A stretch of 46,682 nt of DNA from the NCBI GenBank assembly GCA_002369075.1, contig DFEG01000014.1, positions 1 to 46,682 of the forward strand, read 5' to 3'. A program made the translations under genes and the position numbers. A model generated the notes under the pieces. That model was not told where the DNA came from. It was given only the letters and a program-made list of their open reading frames with translations, and searched no databases. Origin of the DNA: Bacteroidales bacterium UBA3808 (lineage in GTDB: Bacteria > Bacteroidota > Bacteroidia > Bacteroidales > Paludibacteraceae). Shown here one piece after another: positions 7,929-15,350 of this stretch; position 1 is the first letter of the stretch; each line of letters opens with the position of its first letter.

Positions 7929-8553
7929 TTGGTTTGCCGCCCAGGGGCCTCTGATACCCCAAGACGTAACGCCGTGGCAGACGTTCTCCGGCAGGGGGAT
8001 GCGGTTCGAGTTGGAGGCCTACGACTGGAACGGCGTTGCCCATGTGTCGCACCTGAGTATGCGCGGTTTGTTCGGACTGATGCAGATGGACACGCTTATC
8101 TGCACGCCTTATGCCAAAGACATGCCACTCTTTTCGTATGATTTTATCAGCGTTTTCGGGCGCAAGACCTTGCTGTTGGAGACCTACGACACCTTGGTGG
8201 AGAGCGTGGATCTGAGCACCATGACGGCGGTGAAAGAGCAGTACCGCGACCTGAAGGACAAAGCGACGCGCCCTGCCTGGTTCGACCGTCTGAAACTGCC
8301 GCCGACCGTCTGCAAGACCGGCCACGGCGCACGGTTAGAGGCGATGACGGAACAGATGCTCAGTGCCTATATCGGCCTTTTCGCCACGGCGCGGAACATA
8401 GACCGGGCAGTCAAGAACGAACGCAACAGCGCATACGTGGAGGGCCTGATTAACGACGGTCCGACCTATCGTGCCGTGAGCAAGATGATAGGTCCCGAGG
8501 ACGCCAAGACCCTTTTCCGGCGGTGTCTGTTCGGAACACTTGCTCCGCTCTGA
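7909..8553 (+). CDS. Unrecognised 214-residue protein, possibly bilin-reductase-like
   Basis: I do not recognise this gene securely. It is a soluble protein with no signal peptide. The order LICTPYAKDMPLFSYDFISV and then GRKTLLLETYDTL (about 62-96) resembles the central sheet of ferredoxin-dependent bilin reductases and red chlorophyll catabolite reductase, where a P-x-F-x-x-D segment precedes a strand ending in a D/E and a P or L; I see no further decisive motif and the match is from memory. It begins inside the end of the DUF1295 gene (ATG 20 nt before that stop), so the two products are probably made together. A role in reducing a tetrapyrrole or other ring compound would be a guess. Confidence 0.55.
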   Translation: MNGSKLDWFAAQGPLIPQDVTPWQTFSGRGMRFELEAYDWNGVAHVSHLSMRGLFGLMQMDTLICTPYAKDMPLFSYDFISVFGRKTLLLETYDTLVESVDLSTMTAVKEQYRDLKDKATRPAWFDRLKLPPTVCKTGHGARLEAMTEQMLSAYIGLFATARNIDRAVKNERNSAYVEGLINDGPTYRAVSKMIGPEDAKTLFRRCLFGTLAPL

Positions 8554-8622
8554 CAGTGGTAGTTCATAAAATGACAAGTAAAGTTTACAAAAAAAAAGTA
8601 ATTGTATTTTCTGCTTAAAAAG

Positions 8623-8654
8623 TTTGCGTATGTAAAAAAAAAGCAGTACTTTTG
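8623..8654 (+). promoter_or_regulatory. Promoter of the nucleotide-synthesis cluster
   Basis: TTTG at 8623-8626 and TACTTTTG at 8647-8654 are spaced by 20 nt and match the Bacteroidota -33/-7 consensus. The expected transcription start is near 8660, after the ATG at 8602, which rules out that upstream start for pyrC. It is the only good match of this kind I found ahead of or within the 8.7-38.3 kb cluster. Confidence 0.8.
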
Positions 8655-8658
8655 CAGT

Positions 8659-8705
8659 CGATTACTGATACTGCTTCCGCAAGGGAGTATAAACGTTACT
8701 AATCG
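8659..8705 (+). promoter_or_regulatory. Hairpin formed by the whole pyrC leader
   Basis: CGATTA (8659-8664) pairs with TAATCG (8700-8705). Inside it, ATACT (8668-8672) pairs with AGTAT (8686-8690), and TCC/GGG closes a GCAA tetraloop at 8679-8682. The fold would occupy practically the complete 5' untranslated region and end one base before the pyrC ATG. No U-run follows, so control of translation start is more plausible than termination. Confidence 0.45.
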
Positions 8706-8706
8706 A

Positions 8707-9825
8707 ATGAGTCTGTTTGGTCACATACGAATTCCGGCGCTGGTGGATCTTCACGTCCATTTCCGTGAGCCGGGTTTTGCGTACAAAGAGAGTATCCTCT
8801 CGGGTAGCCGTGCGGCTATGTGTGCAGGGTACAGCGACGTATTCACGATGCCTAACCTCCTTCCTGCGCCCGACAGCCTTGAGCACCTCTCCCAACAGAC
8901 CGCTATTATTGCGCATGACAGCCACATTGGCGTTCATCCGTATGCAAGTATCACCCTCTGCCAAAAAGGCGAGGGTGAACTCGTTAATATTGAGCAACTG
9001 AGCAGTCACGTGGCGGGTTTCTCGGATGATGGCAGAGGTATTCAGGACGAGGGTCTGATGCGCGAGGCGATGGAGCGTATTGCCGCTGCCGGAAGTATCA
9101 TCGTAGAACACTGCGAGGTGAACAGTCTGCTCCGCGGAGGATATATACATGACGGATCGTACGCACATGCGCACGGTCATCGTGGTATTTGTTCGGAGAG
9201 CGAGTGGCGCGAGATAGAGCGGAACATCCGTCTGAGCGAAGAGACGGGTTGCTGCTTGCACATATGCCATATATCCACGCAAGAGAGTGTGGAACTGATC
9301 CGCGATGCAAAAGCGAGCGGCATACCCGTGACCTGCGAGACGGCGCCGCATTACTTGCTGCTTAACGAACGGATGTTGCAGGAAGACGGGGCGTGGAAGA
9401 TGAATCCGCCTATCCGGTCGGTGGCCGACCAGATGGCACTCTTAGCCGGAGTGCAGGACGGCACGGTTGATGTGATTGCCACCGACCATGCACCTCACAG
9501 CGCGGAAGAGAAAAGCCGCGGACTGGAAAAGAGTGCGTTCGGGATAGTGGGTATAGAGACCGCTTTCCCGCTGCTATACACGTATCTGGTGAGAACCGGT
9601 ATGCTGACGATGGAGCGCTTGATAGAAGTGATGAGCACACGCGGACGTGAGATCATGGGGCTGCCGATGGACGAGAGTTGGGCGACGTTTGATCTGGACG
9701 AGAGATACACGATCGACCCCGAGCAGTTTGTGTCGAAAGGGCATAGCACGCCCTTTGCCGGATGGGAGGTATATGGAAGGTGCGTCAAGAACGAGTATAA
9801 AGGGAAAGTGGTGTTCGAGCGATGA
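8707..9825 (+). CDS. pyrC: Dihydroorotase, class I
   Basis: A 372-residue enzyme that cyclises N-carbamoyl-aspartate to dihydroorotate, step 3 of UMP synthesis. The metal-binding motif DLHVHFREPG (H16 and H18) opens the amidohydrolase barrel. EHCE (about 136), CHIS (about 207), TCETAPHYLLL (about 243) and the catalytic-Asp segment ATDHAPHSAEEK (about 288) follow in the usual order. The start is the ATG at 8707, because the promoter lies at 8623-8654 and the extra upstream codons (MYFLLKKFAYVKKK...) run through it. First gene of the cluster; its TGA overlaps the pyrK start as ATGA. Confidence 0.93.
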   Translation: MSLFGHIRIPALVDLHVHFREPGFAYKESILSGSRAAMCAGYSDVFTMPNLLPAPDSLEHLSQQTAIIAHDSHIGVHPYASITLCQKGEGELVNIEQLSSHVAGFSDDGRGIQDEGLMREAMERIAAAGSIIVEHCEVNSLLRGGYIHDGSYAHAHGHRGICSESEWREIERNIRLSEETGCCLHICHISTQESVELIRDAKASGIPVTCETAPHYLLLNERMLQEDGAWKMNPPIRSVADQMALLAGVQDGTVDVIATDHAPHSAEEKSRGLEKSAFGIVGIETAFPLLYTYLVRTGMLTMERLIEVMSTRGREIMGLPMDESWATFDLDERYTIDPEQFVSKGHSTPFAGWEVYGRCVKNEYKGKVVFER

Positions 9826-10547
9826 AAAGCGGCAAATGGCAGATAGTGAACAATGAACGCATCGCGGAACGGGTGTGGCGGATGGTATTAGAGGGTGATA
9901 CGGAGGGTATCAAACCGGGGCAGTTCGTGGAGATTGAGATACCCGGATTCTACCTTAGAAGACCCATCTCCGTTTGCGACATCGAGAGCGACATACTGAC
10001 CCTCATCTACAAGACGGTAGGACAAGGCACCGCCGCGATGGCGCAGATGCGCGCAGGCGAAGAATTGGATATACTGACCTGTTTGGGCAACGGTTATGAC
10101 CTGACCAAAGCAGAGGATGAGGTGCTGCTCATCGGCGGAGGAGTAGGGGTCCCACCCTTGATGTATGCAGCGAAAGAACTGCGCAAAGCGGGAAAGAAAG
10201 TAAAAGCCGTAATAGGATTCAATACCGCGGAAGAGGTCTTCGGGGAAGAGGAGATGCAAGCGATGGGATGCGAGGTCAAGGTCTGCACGATGGACGGCAG
10301 TTACGGAGAGAAAGGGGTAGTGACTGACATCATCGGCAAGGACGCGCCGTTCTACTACGCCTGCGGACCGCTCCCGATGATCAAAGCTATTCTAAGGACG
10401 GCAGGTACCAAAGGACAAATCAGCATGGAAGAGCGGATGGGTTGCGGAGTAGGTATATGCATGGGATGCAGCATCGAGACCAAAGAAGGGTTCAAGCGGG
10501 TGTGCAAAGAGGGACCGGTGTTCAACGCGGGAGAGTTGAAAATTTGA
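9822..10547 (+). CDS. pyrK: Dihydroorotate dehydrogenase electron-transfer subunit
   Basis: A 241-residue FAD and 2Fe-2S protein that passes electrons from dihydroorotate oxidation by PyrD to NAD+. The FAD-binding segment FYLRRPISVCDIE (about 42-54) and the nucleotide-binding GGGVGVPPL (about 106-114) are present. The C-terminal cluster site MGCGVGICMGC...RVC supplies the four cysteines for a 2Fe-2S centre. The ATG overlaps the pyrC stop by 4 nt. PyrK pairs only with class 1B PyrD, which is what follows. Confidence 0.93.
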   Translation: MKSGKWQIVNNERIAERVWRMVLEGDTEGIKPGQFVEIEIPGFYLRRPISVCDIESDILTLIYKTVGQGTAAMAQMRAGEELDILTCLGNGYDLTKAEDEVLLIGGGVGVPPLMYAAKELRKAGKKVKAVIGFNTAEEVFGEEEMQAMGCEVKVCTMDGSYGEKGVVTDIIGKDAPFYYACGPLPMIKAILRTAGTKGQISMEERMGCGVGICMGCSIETKEGFKRVCKEGPVFNAGELKI

Positions 10548-10561
10548 GATTTGACATTTGA
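10542..10561 (+). repeat. 20-bp intergenic repeat, copy 1 (pyrK-pyrD junction)
   Basis: ATTTGAGATTTGACATTTGA covers the last codons of pyrK and most of the 17-nt gap to pyrD. Its exact reverse complement lies at 33932-33951 in the carB-purC gap. Confidence 0.85.
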
Positions 10562-10564
10562 TAA

Positions 10565-11467
10565 TTGAAAGTTAAGTTAGGACATATTGAACTGCAGAAC
10601 CCGGTGATACCAGCGAGTGGTACATGCGGCTTCGGGCGTGAGATGAGCGAGTGGCTCGACCTCAACGGCTTAGGCGCCATCGCTACCAAAGGCACCACCC
10701 GTGAGGCACGGTACGGCAATGCGCTGCCGCGTATCGCGGAGTGTCCTGCAGGGCTGATCAACGCCATCGGTCTGCAGAACCCCGGAGTGGAGGAGGTGAT
10801 ACGGCATGAGATGCCCGAGCTGCGGAAGATCTACCGGGGACCGGTCATCGCCAATGTGTCCGGGTTCAGCATAGAGGAGTATGCGTACGTATGCGAGCGG
10901 ATGGACAAGGAGACGGACGCGGCGATTATTGAGGTGAATATATCCTGCCCGAACGTGCATAACGGCGGAATGGCTTTCGGTACGAGTGCAGAGGCTGCGG
11001 CGGAAGTGACTCGGGCGGTCAAAGCCGTGACGACCAAACCCGTGTATATGAAACTCAGTCCGAACGTGACGGACATAACAGCTATCGCCAGAGCTTGCGT
11101 CAATGCCGGCGCTGACGGCTTGTGTCTGATCAACACGATGTTAGGTATGCGGATAGACATCCGCCGCAGACAGCCCGTGATTGCCAATAGATACGGCGGT
11201 TACTCGGGACCTGGGGTGTTCCCCGTAGCGCTACGGATGGTGAACCAGGTGAGCAAAGCCTGTCCCGGTACGCCGGTCATCGGATGCGGAGGCGTGAGCA
11301 GCGCAGAGGAAGTGATAGAGATGATGATGGCAGGCGCAACTGCCGTAGAGATAGGCGCGGCTAACCTCAAGAACCCGATGGTATGCCAAGAGATCATAAC
11401 ACGGCTGCCGGAGGTAATGAACGAACTGAAAATAGCGCATTTACAAGATATAATAGGTATTGTATGA
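10565..11467 (+). CDS. pyrD: Dihydroorotate dehydrogenase, class 1B catalytic subunit
   Basis: A 300-residue FMN enzyme that oxidises dihydroorotate to orotate. IPASGTCGFG (about 16-25), the catalytic-loop cysteine in VNISCPNVHNGG (C128) and the phosphate-binding GCGGVSSAEEVIEMMMAGA (about 240-258) are those of class 1B enzymes, which need PyrK. The start is a TTG at 10565; no ATG or GTG in frame precedes LGHIELQNPVIPASG closely enough, and the family normally begins just here. The stop overlaps pyrF as ATGA. Confidence 0.93.
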   Translation: MKVKLGHIELQNPVIPASGTCGFGREMSEWLDLNGLGAIATKGTTREARYGNALPRIAECPAGLINAIGLQNPGVEEVIRHEMPELRKIYRGPVIANVSGFSIEEYAYVCERMDKETDAAIIEVNISCPNVHNGGMAFGTSAEAAAEVTRAVKAVTTKPVYMKLSPNVTDITAIARACVNAGADGLCLINTMLGMRIDIRRRQPVIANRYGGYSGPGVFPVALRMVNQVSKACPGTPVIGCGGVSSAEEVIEMMMAGATAVEIGAANLKNPMVCQEIITRLPEVMNELKIAHLQDIIGIV

Positions 11468-12171
11468 AGAGAGATGTAATCATAGCCTGCGATTTCGCGA
11501 GTGCCGAAGAGACTTATGCGTTTCTGGACCGCTTCACGGAGGAGAAACCGTTTGTGAAGATCGGTATGGAGCTTTATTATGCCGAAGGACCGGCTATCGT
11601 CCGGGAGTTGCACAAGAGAGGACATAAGATATTCCTGGACCTCAAGCTGCACGACATACCCAATACGGTGGAGAAAGCGATGGCGGTACTGTCGAGACTG
11701 GAAGTGGAGATGGTGAACCTGCACGCCGCCGGCACCAAAGCGATGATGGAAGCGGCGCTACGGGGCCTGACCCGTGCGGACGGTACCCGGCCCATCCTGT
11801 TGGCGGTGACCCAACTGACCTCGACCAGCGAAGAGCGGATGCATGACGAACTGCTCATCCGCGGTACGATCAGCGATTGCGTATGCCACTATGCCCGGAT
11901 GGCGAAAGAGGCGGGGCTGGACGGCGTGGTCTGCTCGCCGCTGGAGGCAGGCATGGTGAAGGAGCATTGCGGAGCGGAGTTTCTGACCGTTACCCCGGGT
12001 ATCCGTTTTGCGGACGGGAAAGTAGGCGACCAGGTGCGTGTCACGACACCTGCCCGCGCCCGGGAGATAGGTAGCGATTATATTGTAGTAGGCCGTCCGA
12101 TCACGGCTGCGGAGGATCCCATGGCGGCTTATAGAAAATGTGTGGAGGAGTTTGGAGGCGAAAGGTTATAG
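11464..12171 (+). CDS. pyrF: Orotidine-5'-phosphate decarboxylase, subfamily 1
   Basis: A 235-residue TIM-barrel enzyme making UMP from OMP. The invariant catalytic set is in DLKLHDIPNTV (about 59-69), followed by VSCSPLEA-like VCSPLEAG (about 156) and TPGIR (about 177). I start at ATG 11464, which overlaps the pyrD stop; the in-frame ATG at 11383 would lie inside pyrD. This is the short Bacillus-like form. From memory, common Bacteroides PyrF belongs to the longer subfamily 2, so this may be a replaced or differently inherited version. Supplies UMP as the end of the pathway. Confidence 0.92.
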   Translation: MKRDVIIACDFASAEETYAFLDRFTEEKPFVKIGMELYYAEGPAIVRELHKRGHKIFLDLKLHDIPNTVEKAMAVLSRLEVEMVNLHAAGTKAMMEAALRGLTRADGTRPILLAVTQLTSTSEERMHDELLIRGTISDCVCHYARMAKEAGLDGVVCSPLEAGMVKEHCGAEFLTVTPGIRFADGKVGDQVRVTTPARAREIGSDYIVVGRPITAAEDPMAAYRKCVEEFGGERL

Positions 12172-12186
12172 GCTAAAGGTTATAGG
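12161..12186 (+). repeat. Tandem 12-bp repeat across the pyrF stop
   Basis: AAAGGTTATAGG occurs at 12161-12172 and again at 12175-12186. The first copy encodes the last two residues and the TAG stop of pyrF, and the second makes up most of the 20-nt gap before pyrE. It looks like a slippage or spacer duplication. Confidence 0.75.
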
Positions 12187-12191
12187 TTGAT

Positions 12192-12809
12192 ATGAAAGAA
12201 TTAAGCGAGCAAATAGCAGCAGACCTGCTGCGCATCAAAGCAGTCTTTCTGCGTCCGCAAGAGCCCTTCACATGGGCGAGCGGAATCAAGAGTCCGATCT
12301 ATTGCGACAACCGTCTGACGCTGAGTGACGTAGCGGTGCGCGAGGATGTGGAGAACGGATTAGCGACACTGATCAAGCAGTATTACCCCGAGGCGGAAGT
12401 GCTGATGGGTACCTCGACTGCCGGTATTGCCCACGCCGCCATCACGGCTACGAAGTTGAACCTGCCGATGGGCTATGTACGCTCGGGCGCCAAGGATCAC
12501 GGTCGGCAGAACCAGATAGAAGGAAGACTGGAGAAGGGGCAGAAAGTGGTGGTGGTAGAAGATCTGATCTCCACCGCAGGCAGTTGTCTGGAGGTAGTGG
12601 AGGTACTGCGCGAAGCCGGCGCGGAGGTGTTAGGCATCGTGTCGATCTTCACGTACGGGATGCAGAAAGGGCTCGACCGCATTGCCGCTGCCAAGACCGA
12701 GAACCACAGCCTCAGTAACCTCGATGTGCTGGCGGAAGTGGCGGCGAAAGAGGGGTATATCTCCGCGCAAGAGAAAAATGAACTGATACAATTTAGAGAT
12801 AACTTATGA
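12192..12809 (+). CDS. pyrE: Orotate phosphoribosyltransferase
   Basis: A 205-residue enzyme that joins orotate and PRPP to give OMP. The PRPP-binding motif VVVVEDLISTAGS (about 119-131) is clear, and the N-terminal FTWASGIKSPIYCDNR (about 26-41) is the usual orotate-site segment. The family is normally about 200-215 residues long. The stop overlaps pyrB as ATGA. Confidence 0.93.
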   Translation: MKELSEQIAADLLRIKAVFLRPQEPFTWASGIKSPIYCDNRLTLSDVAVREDVENGLATLIKQYYPEAEVLMGTSTAGIAHAAITATKLNLPMGYVRSGAKDHGRQNQIEGRLEKGQKVVVVEDLISTAGSCLEVVEVLREAGAEVLGIVSIFTYGMQKGLDRIAAAKTENHSLSNLDVLAEVAAKEGYISAQEKNELIQFRDNL

Positions 12810-13861
12810 GACACTTATTAGACTCGACAGACCTCAGTACGCAGGAGATCGAGCAGATCGTTCTCCGTGCATTGGACATCATCGCCCATCCGGCGCAGTA
12901 CGCAGAGGCGTGCAAGGGCAAGAAGTTAGCTACCCTCTTCTACGAACCGAGCACGCGTACCCGACTCAGTTTCACCGCCGCGATGATGGAGTTGGGCGGA
13001 CAGGTGTTAGGTTTCAGCGATGCCCGTTCGTCCTCGGTAAGCAAAGGAGAGACCGTGGCGGACACCGTGCGGGTGGTAAGTGCCTTCGCGGACATCATCG
13101 CCATGCGTCATTATAAAGAGGGTGCGCCGCGTGTAGCGAGTGAGTTCAGCCGTATCCCGGTGATCAACGCCGGTGACGGCGGTCACAGCCATCCGACGCA
13201 GACGATGACTGACCTGCTGACCATCCGCCGTGAGTTAGGTCGTTTCGACCATTTGACGATCGGTCTCTGCGGTGACCTCAAGTACGGCAGAACGGTCCAC
13301 TCGCTCATCAAAGCCATGCGGCGGTACGAGGGCGTACATTTTGTACTGATTGCTCCGAAAGAGCTGGCGCTGCCGGATTATATGAAAGCCGAGTTAGGCG
13401 ATGCCTACACCGAGGTGAACACCCTGGAGGAGGCGATGCCTATAGTCGATGTACTCTACATGACGCGCGTGCAGCAGGAGCGTTTTGCGGACCGCGACGA
13501 GTATGAGCGTCTCAAGGATTCGTTCATTCTGGACGAGCGGCTGATGGCACTCGGCAAACCGTCGATGATCGTCCTGCACCCGCTGCCCCGCGTGAACGAG
13601 ATCACCGTCGGCGTGGACAAAGACCCGCGTGCCGCTTATTTCCGCCAGGTGGAGAACGGCAAGTATGTGCGCAAAGCAATTATCTACACTCTTCTCAGCG
13701 ACGAGTACCTGCATAGTTCTCATGCCGCCCACCAAAGTGAGGCGAGCGAGACGCCCTGCCATAACGACCGCTGTATCGCTACCACCGAACCGGTTGAGCA
13801 GAAATCGTATATCGATGCCGATGGCGTACGGCGTTGTTATTATTGTGACCACATGTTATAA
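12806..13861 (+). CDS. pyrB: Aspartate carbamoyltransferase with a C-terminal PyrI-type zinc motif
   Basis: A 351-residue protein. Residues 1 to about 305 are a complete catalytic chain: FYEPSTRTRLSF (about 47-58, carbamoyl-phosphate loop), GDGGHSHPTQTM (about 123-134) and LHPLPRVNEI (about 255-264). It transfers a carbamoyl group to aspartate, step 2 of UMP synthesis. The catalytic chain is normally about 305-311 residues; here about 40 more follow. Their end holds C318-x4-C323-x20-C344-x2-C347, in the context CHNDRCI...EP...CYYC, the spacing and wording of the zinc domain of the regulatory subunit PyrI. The allosteric nucleotide-binding half of PyrI is missing and no separate pyrI is in the window. 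Overlaps pyrE by 4 nt. Confidence 0.92.
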   Translation: MRHLLDSTDLSTQEIEQIVLRALDIIAHPAQYAEACKGKKLATLFYEPSTRTRLSFTAAMMELGGQVLGFSDARSSSVSKGETVADTVRVVSAFADIIAMRHYKEGAPRVASEFSRIPVINAGDGGHSHPTQTMTDLLTIRRELGRFDHLTIGLCGDLKYGRTVHSLIKAMRRYEGVHFVLIAPKELALPDYMKAELGDAYTEVNTLEEAMPIVDVLYMTRVQQERFADRDEYERLKDSFILDERLMALGKPSMIVLHPLPRVNEITVGVDKDPRAAYFRQVENGKYVRKAIIYTLLSDEYLHSSHAAHQSEASETPCHNDRCIATTEPVEQKSYIDADGVRRCYYCDHML

Positions 13862-13874
13862 AATACCCACAGAT

Positions 13875-15338
13875 ATGAACCAAAACCGAATTAAACCGGA
13901 AGGACTGACCTTTGATGACGTCCTGTTAGTGCCCGCTTACAGCGAAGTGCTCCCGCGTGAAGTGAATCTGCAAGGGCAGTTCTCGCGTCATATTACCCTT
14001 AATATCCCGGTGGTGAGTGCCGCCATGGATACCGTCACGGAAGCCACGATGGCTATCGCCATGGCCCGCGAAGGAGGAATAGGAGTGATTCACAAGAACA
14101 TGTCGATAGAGGAGCAGGCAGCACAGGTGCGTCGTGTCAAACGTGCGGAGAATGGTATGATTGCCGATCCCGTGACCATCACCGGCGACCAGACCATCGG
14201 CGATGCCCTGCAGATGATGCACGACAACCACATCGGCGGTATTCCGGTGGTGGACGAGAAGCATGTGCTGGTAGGTATAGTGACCAACCGCGACCTGCGT
14301 TTCGAGACGGACATGAACCGCCCGGTACGTGAGGTAATGACGCGCGAGAACCTGATCACCATCGGCACGACCGACAACCGGACCATCATGGACGCCCTGC
14401 AGATGCACAAGGTGGAGAAACTGCCGGTGATAGACAAAGACGGCAAGCTGATCGGTCTGGTGACCTACAAAGATATCACCAAACTGCGCGATAACCCCAA
14501 CGCCAACAAGGACGAGCACGGCCACCTTCGTTGTGCTGCGGGCGTGGGTATAACCGCTGATTATATGGATCGTGTGGACGCACTGGTGCGCGAGCACGTC
14601 GATGCAGTAGTATTGGATTCGGCACACGGGCATAGCAAGAATATCGTCAATGCTCTCCGCGCCATCAAGGCCAAGTATCCGGAGTTGGACGTAGTGGTAG
14701 GAAATATCGCTACGGCTGAGGCGGCGCGGTTCTTAGTGGAGAACGGAGCAGACGGAGTGAAAGTAGGTATCGGTCCGGGCAGTATCTGTACCACGCGTAT
14801 CATTGCCGGTGTGGGTGTACCGCAGTTGAGCGCTATCTTCGAGGTGGCGGAAGCACTGGAGGGTACCGGCGTGCCGATGATTGCAGACGGCGGTCTGCGG
14901 TACTCGGGCGATGTGGTGAAAGCGCTGGCAGCCGGAGGTAACTGTGTGATGTGCGGATCGATGTTCGCCGGCACGGACGAAGCACCGGGTGACACCATCA
15001 TCTATAACGGCCGTAAGTTCAAGACCTACCGCGGTATGGGTAGTATCGAGGCGATGCGGGACGGCAGTGCCGACCGCTATTTCCAGAGTGGGGAGAGCAA
15101 TGTGTCCAAACTGGTGCCGGAAGGTATCGTAGGCCGTGTGCCGTACAAAGGCAGCGTGAGCGAAACGATCTATCAGCTCCTGGGCGGTCTGCGTTCCGGT
15201 ATGGGGTACGTGGGCGCACATAACCTGGAGGAGTTGCGCAAGGCGCAGTTCGTGAAGATCACTTCCGCTGGTATGTTCGAGAGCCATCCGCATGACATCA
15301 CCATCACTTCCGAGGCTCCTAACTATTCACAGAAATAA
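13875..15338 (+). CDS. guaB: IMP dehydrogenase
   Basis: A 487-residue enzyme oxidising IMP to XMP with NAD+, the committed step to GMP. TFDDVLLVPAYSEVLP (about 10-25) is the family N-terminus, two CBS domains lie at about 95-205, and the catalytic loop GIGPGSICTTR contains the nucleophile C305. The flap with RGMGS...RYFQ follows. I start at ATG 13875, 13 nt after pyrB; the longer in-frame start at 13629 would overlap pyrB by 233 nt and adds non-homologous sequence. Confidence 0.95.
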   Translation: MNQNRIKPEGLTFDDVLLVPAYSEVLPREVNLQGQFSRHITLNIPVVSAAMDTVTEATMAIAMAREGGIGVIHKNMSIEEQAAQVRRVKRAENGMIADPVTITGDQTIGDALQMMHDNHIGGIPVVDEKHVLVGIVTNRDLRFETDMNRPVREVMTRENLITIGTTDNRTIMDALQMHKVEKLPVIDKDGKLIGLVTYKDITKLRDNPNANKDEHGHLRCAAGVGITADYMDRVDALVREHVDAVVLDSAHGHSKNIVNALRAIKAKYPELDVVVGNIATAEAARFLVENGADGVKVGIGPGSICTTRIIAGVGVPQLSAIFEVAEALEGTGVPMIADGGLRYSGDVVKALAAGGNCVMCGSMFAGTDEAPGDTIIYNGRKFKTYRGMGSIEAMRDGSADRYFQSGESNVSKLVPEGIVGRVPYKGSVSETIYQLLGGLRSGMGYVGAHNLEELRKAQFVKITSAGMFESHPHDITITSEAPNYSQK

Positions 15339-15350
15339 CCCAACCGCAGT

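Noticed and set aside
8602..8706. N-terminal extension of PyrC to an ATG at 8602
   Set aside because: It runs through the promoter at 8623-8654, and homology starts at MSLFGHIRIPALVDLHVH encoded from 8707.
13629..13874. 82-residue N-terminal extension of GuaB
   Set aside because: It would overlap pyrB by 233 nt in another frame and is not IMP dehydrogenase sequence; the canonical start is ATG 13875.
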